Assembly: GCA_021404525.1 (NCBI GenBank)
Contig: JAAWWE010000001.1
Location: forward strand, 868,001 to 932,000
DNA from: Rhodobiaceae bacterium
Lineage (GTDB): Bacteria; Pseudomonadota; Alphaproteobacteria; Parvibaculales; Parvibaculaceae
Direction of reading: 5' to 3'
Length of the DNA stretch: 64,000 bases
Position 1 is the first letter of the stretch; each line of letters opens with the position of its first letter. Shown here in pieces: positions 37,173 to 46,584 of this stretch. Both the position numbers and the translations under genes were made by a program. The notes beneath the pieces are model-generated. The model was not told where the DNA came from. It made no database searches and saw nothing but the letters and a program-made list of their open reading frames with translations.

Positions 37173-37195
37173 AAAAAAAGTCGGTGGCAATCGAC
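37173..37195 (-). terminator. Candidate terminator after mmsB
   Basis: Immediately after the mmsB stop the minus strand reads GTCG-attgccac-CGAC followed by seven Ts (37179-37173). The stem is only four pairs, so strength is doubtful, but the T-run and position fit the end of the valine-degradation operon. Confidence 0.4.
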
Positions 37196-38086
37196 CTAAA
37201 GATCCCCCTTCAGCATCTTAATTATGCCGGAAAAATCGACTTGGTCGTTCCCACTGGATTCCATGAGACTGTAGAGAGCGGCTGCTTGCGCACCGAGCGG
37301 GGTTGCCGCTTTGGCGCTTTGAGCTGCTTCCTGTGCCAGTCGCAGATCTTTCAACATCATGCCCGCGGTGAAGCCCGCCTGATAATCCCGGTTTGCTGGT
37401 GAACTTGGAACTGGTCCCGCCACCGGGCAATAGGACGTCATCGACCAACACTGTCCAGAAGCGGTTGAAGAAATGTCGAATAATGTCTGGCCATCCAGGC
37501 CCAGTTTCTCAGCGAGCACAAAGGCCTCAGAAACGCCGATCATCGAGATGCCCAAAAGCATATTGTTACAGACCTTGGCAACCTGACCATTGCCCGCTGC
37601 ACCCGCATGGAAAATGTTCTGGCCCATAATGTCGAGAAAAGGTTTGGCTGCAGTGAAAGCCTGTTCCCCCCCTCCCGCCATAAAGGTCAACGTCCCTGCT
37701 TCTGCGCCGCCGACACCTCCCGATACCGGCGCATCAATCATCTGCATCCCTGCGGCTTGCGCTTCTGCAATCACCGCACGCGCGGTCGTCACATCGATGG
37801 TTGAGGAGTCAATGAACAAGGTTCCTTTGTCGGCAGCGGCAAGCAAACCATTCTCGCCCAGATAAACGGAAGAGACATGGGCACCGGCAGGCAGCATGGT
37901 CACCACCGCGTCAACGCCGCGGGCAACATCCGACGACGAACTCGCCGCGGAAGCACCAGCATCCGCGGCTTTCTTGACGGCTTCGGCAGACAGATCAAAA
38001 ACCGTCAGCTCATGCCCGGCCGTGATGAGATTCTGGGCCATCGGTCCGCCCATATTGCCAAGCCCGATAAATCCAATCTTCGCCAT
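37196..38086 (-). CDS. mmsB: 3-hydroxyisobutyrate dehydrogenase
   Basis: 296 residues. FIGLGNMGGPMAQNLITAGH is the N-terminal signature, and VFDLS after strand 2 has the Asp that favours NAD+. APVSGGVGGAEAGTLTFMAGG is the substrate-binding segment; the catalytic lysine lies in GNGQVAKVCNNMLL. It oxidises 3-hydroxyisobutyrate to methylmalonate semialdehyde. It is the last of three genes for valine breakdown. A second paralogue with NADP-type residues is at 41491-42369. Confidence 0.93.
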   Translation of the reverse strand: MAKIGFIGLGNMGGPMAQNLITAGHELTVFDLSAEAVKKAADAGASAASSSSDVARGVDAVVTMLPAGAHVSSVYLGENGLLAAADKGTLFIDSSTIDVTTARAVIAEAQAAGMQMIDAPVSGGVGGAEAGTLTFMAGGGEQAFTAAKPFLDIMGQNIFHAGAAGNGQVAKVCNNMLLGISMIGVSEAFVLAEKLGLDGQTLFDISSTASGQCWSMTSYCPVAGPVPSSPANRDYQAGFTAGMMLKDLRLAQEAAQSAKAATPLGAQAAALYSLMESSGNDQVDFSGIIKMLKGDL

Positions 38087-38108
38087 ATCCTGCCTCCCGG
38101 AAAAAAGT

Positions 38109-39149
38109 TCAGTCGAACGTCAGCTCATTCTCATTAAGTGACGCGAAATAGCCTGCCACCTGCTCATCTGTAACCGCGTCTAAGGTTTCTGGCTGCCATT
38201 TCGGTGCCTGATCCTTATCAATCACCACAGCCCGCACGCCTTCATAAAAGTCCGGCGCCGCCATAAACCTGTTGGTCAGTCGAAATTCAAGCGACATGCA
38301 GTCTTCAAAATCAAGCGCCGCGCCCGCACGGATCTGGCGGTAGGCCACACGCGTAGACAGAGGCGACTTGGATCGAATGGTTTCTGCTGTTTTTGCAGCC
38401 CACTCACTGCCGTCGACGGCCAAGCGCTCAAGAATGGCGTCCACGCTGTTGGCGCTGAACGCAGAATCAATCGGACCCTGCAACTCTGCGAGTGGTGCCT
38501 CATCTGTCACTTGCGTTTCCGCGGCAATCGCAACATCCACAGCTGCGCCCTCGACAAGCCGGGCAAGAAGCGCATCATGACGGTCTGCAGGCACGAAGGC
38601 GTCCGCAATCCCTGCATAAACTGCATCAGCGACCTTCAGGCGCGCACCTGTCAGCCCCAGATACATGCCCACCTCCCCCGGGCAGCGCGGTAGAAAGTAC
38701 GTGCCACCAACATCCGGGAAAAGACCAATACCTGTTTCCGGCATTGCGAAGGTCAGGCGTTCTGAGGCAACGCGGTGACTCCCGTTCACCGACACGCCAA
38801 CACCGCCGCCCATATTGATCCCGCTCATCAGCGCAACATAGGGCTTTGGATAGCGTTTGATGTAGCGATTGAGGCGATATTCATCGCGGTAGAAATTGAT
38901 CACCTCTGACGACCCGGCTTTGCCCCAATCATGCAGCGCGCGAATATCGCCGCCTGCACAAAAGGCCTTCTCACCCGCGGCCTGAATGACCACGGCCGAA
39001 ATCGTGTCATCCTCTGCCCATTGTTCAAGCTGGGGATGAAGCAGCTTCACCATATTGTAGGTAAGCGCGTTCAACACTTTTGGACGGTTGAGAGTTACCA
39101 GGCCAATCGGCCCGCGTTGTTCAAACAGGATTTCCGGTTCGTCGCTCAT
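38109..39149 (-). CDS. 3-hydroxyisobutyryl-CoA hydrolase
   Basis: 346 residues, longer than hydratases and the right length for HIBYL-CoA hydrolase. The crotonase motifs are VTLNRPKVLNALTYNMVK, KAFCAGGDIRALHDWG and ALMSGINMGGGVGVSV; MPETGIGLFPDVGGTYFLPR carries the Glu and Asp typical of the hydrolase. The C-terminal domain (SLEFRLTNRFMAAPDFYEGV) is the characteristic extension. It hydrolyses 3-hydroxyisobutyryl-CoA between the dehydrogenase and mmsB steps and lies between those genes. Confidence 0.92.
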   Translation of the reverse strand: MSDEPEILFEQRGPIGLVTLNRPKVLNALTYNMVKLLHPQLEQWAEDDTISAVVIQAAGEKAFCAGGDIRALHDWGKAGSSEVINFYRDEYRLNRYIKRYPKPYVALMSGINMGGGVGVSVNGSHRVASERLTFAMPETGIGLFPDVGGTYFLPRCPGEVGMYLGLTGARLKVADAVYAGIADAFVPADRHDALLARLVEGAAVDVAIAAETQVTDEAPLAELQGPIDSAFSANSVDAILERLAVDGSEWAAKTAETIRSKSPLSTRVAYRQIRAGAALDFEDCMSLEFRLTNRFMAAPDFYEGVRAVVIDKDQAPKWQPETLDAVTDEQVAGYFASLNENELTFD

Positions 39150-39157
39150 CTGGTTCT

Positions 39158-40297
39158 TCAGTCTTTCAACATCTCACGCGCAATGATGACGCGCATAATC
39201 TCATTGGTGCCTTCAAGGATCTGATGCACGCGCACGTCCCGTAGATGCCGTTCTAAAGGATAGTCCTTGAGGTAGCCGTAGCCGCCATGGATCTGCAGCG
39301 CCTCATTGACCACTCGGAACCCAGTGTCGGTCGCAAACCGTTTTGCCATCGCCGCCTGCATCGTCGCATCAGGCGCTTTAGCATCTACTTTCACCGCTGC
39401 TTGATAGAGCAGCAGGCGCGCGGCTTCCAGTTCCGTCGCCATATCCGCAAGCTTGAATTGAAGCGCCTGAAAGTCTGCGAGCGGCCGTCCGAACTGCTTG
39501 CGCTCCTGCATATAGGCCTTGGCAGTGTCGAGCGCTGTCTGCGCCGTACCAAGAGAGCAAGCGCCAATGTTCAAACGCCCACCATCAAGCCCCATCATCG
39601 CAATTTTGAAGCCCTGACCTTCTTCCCCGATGAGGTTCTCTACGGGAACACGGGCATCCTCAAAAATGACGGCGGCAGTCGGCTGACTGTTCCACCCCAT
39701 CTTCCGTTCAGTCGCGCCAAAGGACAGACCAGGCGTTCCCTTCTCAACCACAAGACAAGATACGCCTTTCGGCCCCTCACCGCCGGTACGCACCATGCAG
39801 ACATACACGTCCGATGTGCCGCTTCCGGAGATGAACGCCTTCGAGCCGTTCAACACATAATGATCGCCATCTTTCACGGCCTTGGTGCGAAGCGATGCCG
39901 CATCAGATCCAGAACCGGGTTCCGTCAGGCAATAGGAAGCGATCTTGGTCATGGTTGTGAGATCGGGCAGCCACTTGGAGCGCTGCTCGTCGGACCCGAA
40001 GCGGTCGATCATCCAGGAGGCCATATTGTGGATTGACATATAGGCGGCCGTTGAGGTGCAGCCCGCAGACAGGGCTTCAAAGATCAGCGCTGCATCAAGA
40101 CGCGTCAGTGCCGAGCCGCCTACATCTTCGCGTACGTAGATCCCCGCAAAGCCGAGCGCAGCAGCTTTGCGCATCGTATCGACCGGGAAGATGGCATCCC
40201 GGTCCCATTCAGCAGCGAAGGGCGCTAACTCGTCCTGGGCAAAGCCGCGCGCAACGTCCTGAAACGCCTGCTGTTCCTCTGACAATTCAAACTGCAT
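39158..40297 (-). CDS. Acyl-CoA dehydrogenase, probable isobutyryl-CoA dehydrogenase
   Basis: 379 residues from the ATG at 40297; the longer frame adds 27 unrelated codons. Segments [19 protein letters not shown] (FAD and substrate), [18 protein letters not shown] and the C-terminal [27 protein letters not shown] are standard. The position of the catalytic glutamate is in [10 protein letters not shown]. Operon with the hydrolase and mmsB makes isobutyryl-CoA the likely substrate. First gene of the operon; a dyad GATACGTATC lies 19 bases before its start. Confidence 0.92.
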   Translation of the reverse strand: MQFELSEEQQAFQDVARGFAQDELAPFAAEWDRDAIFPVDTMRKAAALGFAGIYVREDVGGSALTRLDAALIFEALSAGCTSTAAYMSIHNMASWMIDRFGSDEQRSKWLPDLTTMTKIASYCLTEPGSGSDAASLRTKAVKDGDHYVLNGSKAFISGSGTSDVYVCMVRTGGEGPKGVSCLVVEKGTPGLSFGATERKMGWNSQPTAAVIFEDARVPVENLIGEEGQGFKIAMMGLDGGRLNIGACSLGTAQTALDTAKAYMQERKQFGRPLADFQALQFKLADMATELEAARLLLYQAAVKVDAKAPDATMQAAMAKRFATDTGFRVVNEALQIHGGYGYLKDYPLERHLRDVRVHQILEGTNEIMRVIIAREMLKD

Positions 40298-40315
40298 GAC
40301 GGCACCTCCCGCTTG

Positions 40316-40325
40316 GATACGTATC
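40316..40325. promoter_or_regulatory. Candidate operator upstream of the valine-degradation operon
   Basis: GATACGTATC is a perfect 10-bp palindrome, with weaker symmetry further out, 19 bases before the acyl-CoA dehydrogenase start. Position fits repression by a dimeric regulator of branched-chain degradation, but none is nearby and no family consensus is claimed. Confidence 0.3.
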
Positions 40326-40466
40326 GAGTGTACGCATCTCGTTCTGTGGGTGATAAAAGCCCGGTAATCCCCTGTCAAACAAGCCTTTTCTCACAAAGCG
40401 GACCCTACGGAATGTTGCCAGCAGACATCCCAGCCGATATGACAGATGCATCATAATAAGAATTGA

Positions 40467-41474
<1,008 letters not shown>

Positions 41475-41490
41475 GACGCTGCCGGATACA

Positions 41491-42369
41491 CTAGGTCCGC
41501 TTCAAACGCGCGATCAGGCTCGACGTGTCCCACCTATTGCCGCCCATCTCCTGCACATCTGCGTAGAATTGATCAACCAGCGCAGCAACAGGAAGCTGTG
41601 ATCCGTTCTGCCGGGCTTCTTCCAGACAAATCGCCAGATCCTTGCGCATCCAGTCGACCGCAAAGCCGTGCTCAAACTCACCGGCTATCATGGTTTCAAA
41701 ACGGTTTTCCATTTGCCAGGATTGCGCCGCCCCTTTGGAAATCACATCAATCACGGCGGTCGCATCAAGTCCTGCATTTTCCGCAAACTGAATGCCTTCA
41801 GAGAGACTTTGAACGAGGCCCGCGATGCAAATCTGGTTGACCATTTTTGTGAGCTGCCCAGCCCCTGCAGGGCCCATCAGCCGTACAGATTTTGCGAAAC
41901 AATCGATGAGCGGCTGTGCCTTCTGAAAAACCGCTTCCTCACCGCCGACCATTACCGTCAGGGCGCCATTCTCAGCCCCCGCCTGCCCACCGGAGACGGG
42001 CGCGTCAAGAACCCCAACGCCCTTTTTCGCCCCAATTTCCGCCAGCTCACGGGCCACCCCGGCCGAGGCGGTCGTGTGGTCAACAAAAACGGTGCCTGCT
42101 TCCATGCCTGCGAAGGCGCCGGTCTCGCCGATGGTGACCGACCGCAGATCGTCATCATTCCCAACGCAGCAAAAGACAAAATCAGCCCCCGTTGCCGCCT
42201 CTGCTGGCGTCGCAGCCATTGACCCGCCATGCTCAGCGACCCATTTTTCAGCCGTGGCACTCGTCCGGTTGAAGACCGTCACCGAATGACCCATTTGGCT
42301 TAAATGACCCGCCATCGGGTAGCCCATCACGCCAAGTCCAATAAATGCGACTGATTTATCCACGCCCAC
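41491..42369 (-). CDS. NAD(P)-dependent beta-hydroxyacid dehydrogenase (3-HIBADH family)
   Basis: 292 residues from the GTG at 42369 (another GTG two codons in); the open frame continues 43 codons upstream without homology. FIGLGVMGYPMAGHLSQMG is the signature; VFNRT after strand 2 has Asn-Arg, which favours NADPH, unlike mmsB. APVSGGQAGAENGALTVMVGG and GAGQLTKMVNQICIAG (catalytic Lys) follow. It may reduce a semialdehyde such as succinic or tartronate semialdehyde. Divergent from the acylase gene; it is next to hemB only by position. Confidence 0.88.
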   Translation of the reverse strand: MGVDKSVAFIGLGVMGYPMAGHLSQMGHSVTVFNRTSATAEKWVAEHGGSMAATPAEAATGADFVFCCVGNDDDLRSVTIGETGAFAGMEAGTVFVDHTTASAGVARELAEIGAKKGVGVLDAPVSGGQAGAENGALTVMVGGEEAVFQKAQPLIDCFAKSVRLMGPAGAGQLTKMVNQICIAGLVQSLSEGIQFAENAGLDATAVIDVISKGAAQSWQMENRFETMIAGEFEHGFAVDWMRKDLAICLEEARQNGSQLPVAALVDQFYADVQEMGGNRWDTSSLIARLKRT

Positions 42370-42446
42370 TGTTTTTGCCCTTATTCTGATGTTTGGGCGC
42401 CTTTTGTAGCGGACTGACCACCTACAACGCAAAGAAGTACACAAAT

Positions 42447-44852
42447 ATGAGCACAGTACTGAAAATCGGGAAATGGACAGGATATGTCTTGTTGGCACTG
42501 ATCATCTTGATCGGCCTGCTTCTCATGGACCGATATGGTGCCGCCCGGCAATCCGTCGATGCTCATGAGGGCAGCTTTCAGCTGGCCGGTCTCACAGCGC
42601 CCATCGAGATCATCCGGGATGAAAACAGCGTGCCGCATATTTTTGGGTCGACCGAGGAAGATGTCGCCTTCGGCCTCGGCGTCACACACGCTCAGGACCG
42701 TCTTTGGCAAATGGAACTGTTCCGCCGCGCGGGTCAGGGGCGCCTTGCTGAGCTCTTGGGGAGCTTTGCTCTCCCCGCTGATCGCTACCTTCGCACCCTT
42801 GATCTCTATGGCCAGGCCCAGGCAACGGTCCCGGAACTAGCGCCGGAGACCCAGGCGCTTCTTGAGGCATATGCCGCAGGCGTGAACTCCTACCTGGCCC
42901 AACGCGAAATTCCGTTGCCGCCGGAATTCCTCTTCATGGCGCATTCGCCCGAACCCTGGGTGGCTGCAGACTCTGTCGTGATGATCAAACTGCTGGCGCT
43001 GGGCCTCTCCGGCAATGCAACCCGCGAGCTCTCGCGGGCGCGCCTGGCAGAGGTGCTCACGGCAGATCAGCTCGCCGCCTTCTTCCCACCCTATCCCGGA
43101 GACGGACCTGTCGCCCTGCCCGACCTGGCGAGCCTTTATGCGGACACGCCGATCCGAGAAGCCGCCGCCTCAATCCCTGATATTGGCCCCAAAGGCGCGT
43201 CTAACAATTGGGTGGTCGACGGACGCCACACAGCCAGCGGCAAACCCCTGCTCGCCAATGACCCGCATCTCGGCATGCTCGCCCCGTCAATCTGGTATCT
43301 CGCCCATTTGGCCTACCCGGATCGCAATGTCGTAGGTGGGACCATTGCAGGTGTTCCAAGCGTCGTCCTTGGCCGCAATGATCACATTGCCTGGGGCTAC
43401 ACGAATACCGGTCCTGATACGCAGGATCTCTATGTCGAAAAGCTCAATCCCGATAATCCGGAAGAATATCTGACACCTGACGGGTACCAGACCTTCGACG
43501 TACGGACGGAGACCATAAAAGTTCGTTTCGGCGCGGATGAGACCTTCACGATCCGCTCAACCCGAAACGGCCCCGTCCTCCCGTCAGATTTCTTCGGCGC
43601 AGATGAACTCATTGAAGAAGGCCATGTTCTTTCCCTATCCTGGACCGCGTTTGCGAGCCCAGACCTCACCATTGAGGCGGGCCACAACATCACCAAAGCC
43701 AAAAACTTCGAAGAGTTTCGCGATGCCCTTCGCTCCTATGTCGCGCCGATGCAAAACATGGTCTTTGCAAATGTGGACGGAGAAATTGGCTTTATCGCAC
43801 CAGCTCGGATCCCAGTGAGAAATGACGCTCATGAAACACTGGGCCTCATACCCGCGCCCGGCTGGAAAGAAGAGAACAGCTGGACAGGCGTGATCCCGTT
43901 TGACGGTCTTCCCCAAACCTACAACCCTGCGAGCGGAAAAATCGTCACGGCCAACAATAAGATTGTCTCTGACAGTTACCCATACTCCATCACCAAGCAG
44001 TGGGACCTGCCTTACCGGGCAGAGCGAATTGAGGAATTACTGGCAGAGTCCACAGCGCACACGGTGGAGAGTTTCAACGAGATGCTGATGGACAATGGAT
44101 CGAGCTTCGCAGCGAAATTTGCACCCTTGCTTCTCTCCATGGCGGCCGACACACCAGAAACAACGACCGCGCGGGAGCGCCTGGCTGCCTGGAACCACAG
44201 AATGGATGGGAACCAGGCAGAACCGATCCTCTTTCTCAGTTGGATGCGAGAGCTGACCCGTCTTGTTTACGCGGATGAACTTCAGGAGGAGTTTTCCTCT
44301 CGATGGCGGTTCCACCCAGTATTCATGGAGCAGGTTCTAAAAGGCATTGAGGGTAAAGAAGGCTGGTGTGACAACACGACCAGCATGGAGACATCCGAAA
44401 CTTGCGCGGACCTTGTCGACGAAGCGCTTACAAAAGCCATTGCGGATGCACAGGAACGGTTTGGCGACGACATGGATGCCTGGCGCTGGGACGAAGCCCA
44501 CCCCGTCGTGAATAGACACATTCCGGGGTCGTTTTTGCCGTTGCTTGGTGAGGCGCTCACCATTGCGCGCCCTTCTTCTGGCGGCAATCACACCATCAAT
44601 CGCGGGCAGCACTCGATTGGATCGAGCAATCCCTTCGACAACATCCATGCCGCAGGCTATCGCGCCGTATATGATCTCGCGAACCTCAACGCATCCCGCT
44701 ACATGATTTCAACGGGACAATCGGGCAATCCGTTTTCGCCGGACTTTGATCACCTGGCGACAAACTGGGCAGAGGGCGGCAGCATCACCATTGAAACTGA
44801 CCGCACCTCTATCGATGCGAAGTCCCAAATGAGCCTCACACCCGCTCGCTAG
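42447..44852 (+). CDS. Penicillin acylase family protein (Ntn hydrolase)
   Basis: 801 residues from the ATG at 42447; the frame extends upstream. A signal anchor lies at residues 9-27. IIRDENSVPHIFGSTEEDVAFGLG and HAQDRLWQMELFRR begin the alpha chain. The autocleavage site is GASNNWVVDG with nucleophile Ser252, followed by LLANDPHLGMLAPS and the NTGPDTQDLY region of the beta chain. It should mature to a heterodimer in the periplasm and hydrolyse amide bonds, for example acyl-homoserine lactones or peptide-like amides; the substrate is unknown. It converges on the TonB-like gene with three bases between stops. Confidence 0.9.
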   Translation: MSTVLKIGKWTGYVLLALIILIGLLLMDRYGAARQSVDAHEGSFQLAGLTAPIEIIRDENSVPHIFGSTEEDVAFGLGVTHAQDRLWQMELFRRAGQGRLAELLGSFALPADRYLRTLDLYGQAQATVPELAPETQALLEAYAAGVNSYLAQREIPLPPEFLFMAHSPEPWVAADSVVMIKLLALGLSGNATRELSRARLAEVLTADQLAAFFPPYPGDGPVALPDLASLYADTPIREAAASIPDIGPKGASNNWVVDGRHTASGKPLLANDPHLGMLAPSIWYLAHLAYPDRNVVGGTIAGVPSVVLGRNDHIAWGYTNTGPDTQDLYVEKLNPDNPEEYLTPDGYQTFDVRTETIKVRFGADETFTIRSTRNGPVLPSDFFGADELIEEGHVLSLSWTAFASPDLTIEAGHNITKAKNFEEFRDALRSYVAPMQNMVFANVDGEIGFIAPARIPVRNDAHETLGLIPAPGWKEENSWTGVIPFDGLPQTYNPASGKIVTANNKIVSDSYPYSITKQWDLPYRAERIEELLAESTAHTVESFNEMLMDNGSSFAAKFAPLLLSMAADTPETTTARERLAAWNHRMDGNQAEPILFLSWMRELTRLVYADELQEEFSSRWRFHPVFMEQVLKGIEGKEGWCDNTTSMETSETCADLVDEALTKAIADAQERFGDDMDAWRWDEAHPVVNRHIPGSFLPLLGEALTIARPSSGGNHTINRGQHSIGSSNPFDNIHAAGYRAVYDLANLNASRYMISTGQSGNPFSPDFDHLATNWAEGGSITIETDRTSIDAKSQMSLTPAR

Positions 44853-44861
44853 GCGCTAGCG
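44847..44861. other. Palindrome holding both stop codons of the converging acylase and TonB-like genes
   Basis: CGCTAG-GCG-CTAGCG is a perfect six-pair dyad. The plus-strand stop TAG (44850-44852) is in one arm and the minus-strand stop (44856-44858) is in the other. No T-run follows on either side, so it is at best a weak terminator. Confidence 0.45.
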
Positions 44862-45767
44862 GATAGAGCCTTCACCTGCCAACCGATAGGACTTGCAGTG
44901 GGGAGAGGAGTTTCGCAGGCACTGCGCGTAATAGAGACGCAGAACAGAGCCATCGAGGTTCATGTCATAACAGTCTTTGGTGCCGTATGAGATGATCTCT
45001 GATTGATGACACCAACGATTGCCCTCAATCCACCAACGGCCACTTCCGCGTTTTGAACGTGTAGACGAATATTCCTGGTGGAATGTTTTGTAGTGGTAAT
45101 AGATCAGCTTCACACGGCTTGTGCCGTCGGCATTGAGCTGGATCTCAACATTGGTAAGACGGTTGCCGCCCTGAATGTCCAGGCGCCCCATTTCAAGAAA
45201 GAGAGTCTGACCTGTCAGGCGCGCACTGATCGCATTGCCAGTCAGTGAATTGCCTGGACGGTTTCGAATGGTTTCTTCCAGGCTTCCGCCACCACCACTA
45301 TTGTCCTGGCCCACAATACCGGTTGATCCGCCAGGCGTTGCCACTTCCTCTTCACCGCGTTGCTGTGTCGTTGACGCCTGTTGCGGCTGCACATCTTCAT
45401 TACGGCGCGTGGGCAATTGATCTGTGACCTGCGGTTTAGGTTCCGGCTTCACCTCGGGCTTGGGTTCAGGCTTCGGTTCTGGCTCAGGCGTCGGTTCAGG
45501 CACTGGATCAATGTCCGCGTCGGCAAAGGTCGGCGTTTGCTGATCCGATCCATCAATTTGTGCGGCTGCGTCATCATTATTGTCGAGGCCGGCTGCAAGC
45601 TGAAAGGTCAGCGCATCGCCGTCACCCGGACCTTCACTTCCAAAAATGCCACCGCCCAGCAGAAAATAGACCAGCACCAGCAGGTGAAGACCAACAGACC
45701 AAAGCAACACCGTCCGCAGGCGGGGCGCTTCAAATCCATTCAACTGGTCTGGCTCCGCAACACTCAT
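44856..45767 (-). CDS. TonB-like transenvelope protein with non-TonB, four-cysteine C-terminal domain
   Basis: 303 residues. A short cytoplasmic start, one membrane helix (residues 18-40, with a TonB-like VGLHLLVLVYF including His28), an acidic stretch, then Pro-Glu/Pro-Lys repeats at residues 88-113 as in TonB spacers. From about residue 172 a compact domain begins (RPGNSLTGNAISA), with GRWWIEGNRWC and Cys253, 266, 283 and 291. It lacks the TonB_C pattern. The G-N-x-L-x-G and G-x-W-x-x-x-G-x-x-x-C layout recalls small alphaproteobacterial periplasmic domains such as DUF995. It follows two ExbDs and overlaps the second by four bases. Confidence 0.8.
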   Translation of the reverse strand: MSVAEPDQLNGFEAPRLRTVLLWSVGLHLLVLVYFLLGGGIFGSEGPGDGDALTFQLAAGLDNNDDAAAQIDGSDQQTPTFADADIDPVPEPTPEPEPKPEPKPEVKPEPKPQVTDQLPTRRNEDVQPQQASTTQQRGEEEVATPGGSTGIVGQDNSGGGGSLEETIRNRPGNSLTGNAISARLTGQTLFLEMGRLDIQGGNRLTNVEIQLNADGTSRVKLIYYHYKTFHQEYSSTRSKRGSGRWWIEGNRWCHQSEIISYGTKDCYDMNLDGSVLRLYYAQCLRNSSPHCKSYRLAGEGSIR

Positions 45768-46168
45768 TCAGATTGCTCCGTCACAAGGTTCACTTCACGC
45801 ACACCGACATTCCGCAATCCTTCCATAAGCTTGATCAGCTCATGGGCCGGCGCATCCTGGTCTGCCTTGATGGAAACATCATAAATGCCTTGCTCATCTA
45901 GGAAGTCACGCAGGGCATATGCCGCCAGATCGGCCCCCATGACACGATCACCGAGATAAACAAATCCATCTGCTTCCACATAGAGCACAAGATCTTCCGA
46001 CGCGCGTTTATCGTCCACCTGACCAGCCGGCAGGTCGACATCCACATCGTCTGTTGGCTGTAGTGTGCCTGCCAACAGAAAGAAGATCAGCAGCAAAAAC
46101 ACCACGTTGATAAGTGGAACAACGGATTCATAAGGACGACGTTGAGGGGGTTCTTCAAACTCGATCAT
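45764..46168 (-). CDS. ExbD/TolR family protein with Asn in place of the membrane aspartate
   Basis: 134 residues. One membrane helix at residues 16-37 reads VVPLINVVFLLLIFFLLAG. In ExbD, TolR and MotB this position is Asp, which carries protons; here codon AAC gives Asn21. The periplasmic domain (LVLYVEADGFVYLGDRVM ... LIKLMEGLRNVGVREVNLVTE) is a normal ExbD fold. It starts one base into the stop of the first ExbD and overlaps the TonB-like gene by four bases. A pair with an Asp-bearing ExbD would give an asymmetric dimer. Confidence 0.9.
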   Translation of the reverse strand: MIEFEEPPQRRPYESVVPLINVVFLLLIFFLLAGTLQPTDDVDVDLPAGQVDDKRASEDLVLYVEADGFVYLGDRVMGADLAAYALRDFLDEQGIYDVSIKADQDAPAHELIKLMEGLRNVGVREVNLVTEQSE

Positions 46169-46572
46169 TATCTCAAGCTCTCCACCCGTGAGGTGCCAAT
46201 GGACTGAGCACCACCATTGCGTGCGGCCTCAATCGCGGAGATCAATGGCTGCACCGCCGAGCCATTCTCTGCCAGAATGGAGACAACCGCTTCGGGGTCG
46301 CCACCCAGATTATTGCGAATACCATCACTCAACGCGTCAAACGCAATTGGCTCACCGTCGAGCCAAAGACTTCCGTCTGTCAGCACCCAGACCTCAACAA
46401 CATGACGGTCGGTCTCAACCTCCTCCGGATCGGGCGCTGGCGTCAGCACGGCGATCGACTGGGTCTGCAAAAACGAGCTTGCCAGCATAAAAAAGATCAG
46501 GAGCAGGAACACCACATCGATAAGCGGCGTCAGGCTCACGATCCTCTTTTTATGGATTGCTTCATCAAACAT
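46168..46572 (-). CDS. ExbD/TolR family protein with the conserved aspartate
   Basis: 134 residues. A basic start (HKKRIVSLTPLIDVVF) leads into the membrane helix, with Asp19 in LIDVVFLLLIFFMLAS, the proton-carrying residue of the family. The periplasmic domain (VEVWVLTDGSLWLDGEPI, then LISAIEAARNGGAQSI) is ExbD-like. It lies 12 bases after exbB and overlaps the second ExbD by one base. Together they should form the rotor-like core in an ExbB pentamer. Confidence 0.92.
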   Translation of the reverse strand: MFDEAIHKKRIVSLTPLIDVVFLLLIFFMLASSFLQTQSIAVLTPAPDPEEVETDRHVVEVWVLTDGSLWLDGEPIAFDALSDGIRNNLGGDPEAVVSILAENGSAVQPLISAIEAARNGGAQSIGTSRVESLR

Positions 46573-46584
46573 GGGCCAACCGCC

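Noticed and set aside
39287-40036. 249-codon plus-strand frame
   Set aside because: Antisense to the acyl-CoA dehydrogenase gene; no recognisable features.
45240-45767. Pro-Glu/Pro-Lys repeats of the TonB-like gene as a DNA repeat element
   Set aside because: The repetition follows from codons of a spacer segment common in TonB and TolA proteins, not from a mobile or tandem DNA repeat.
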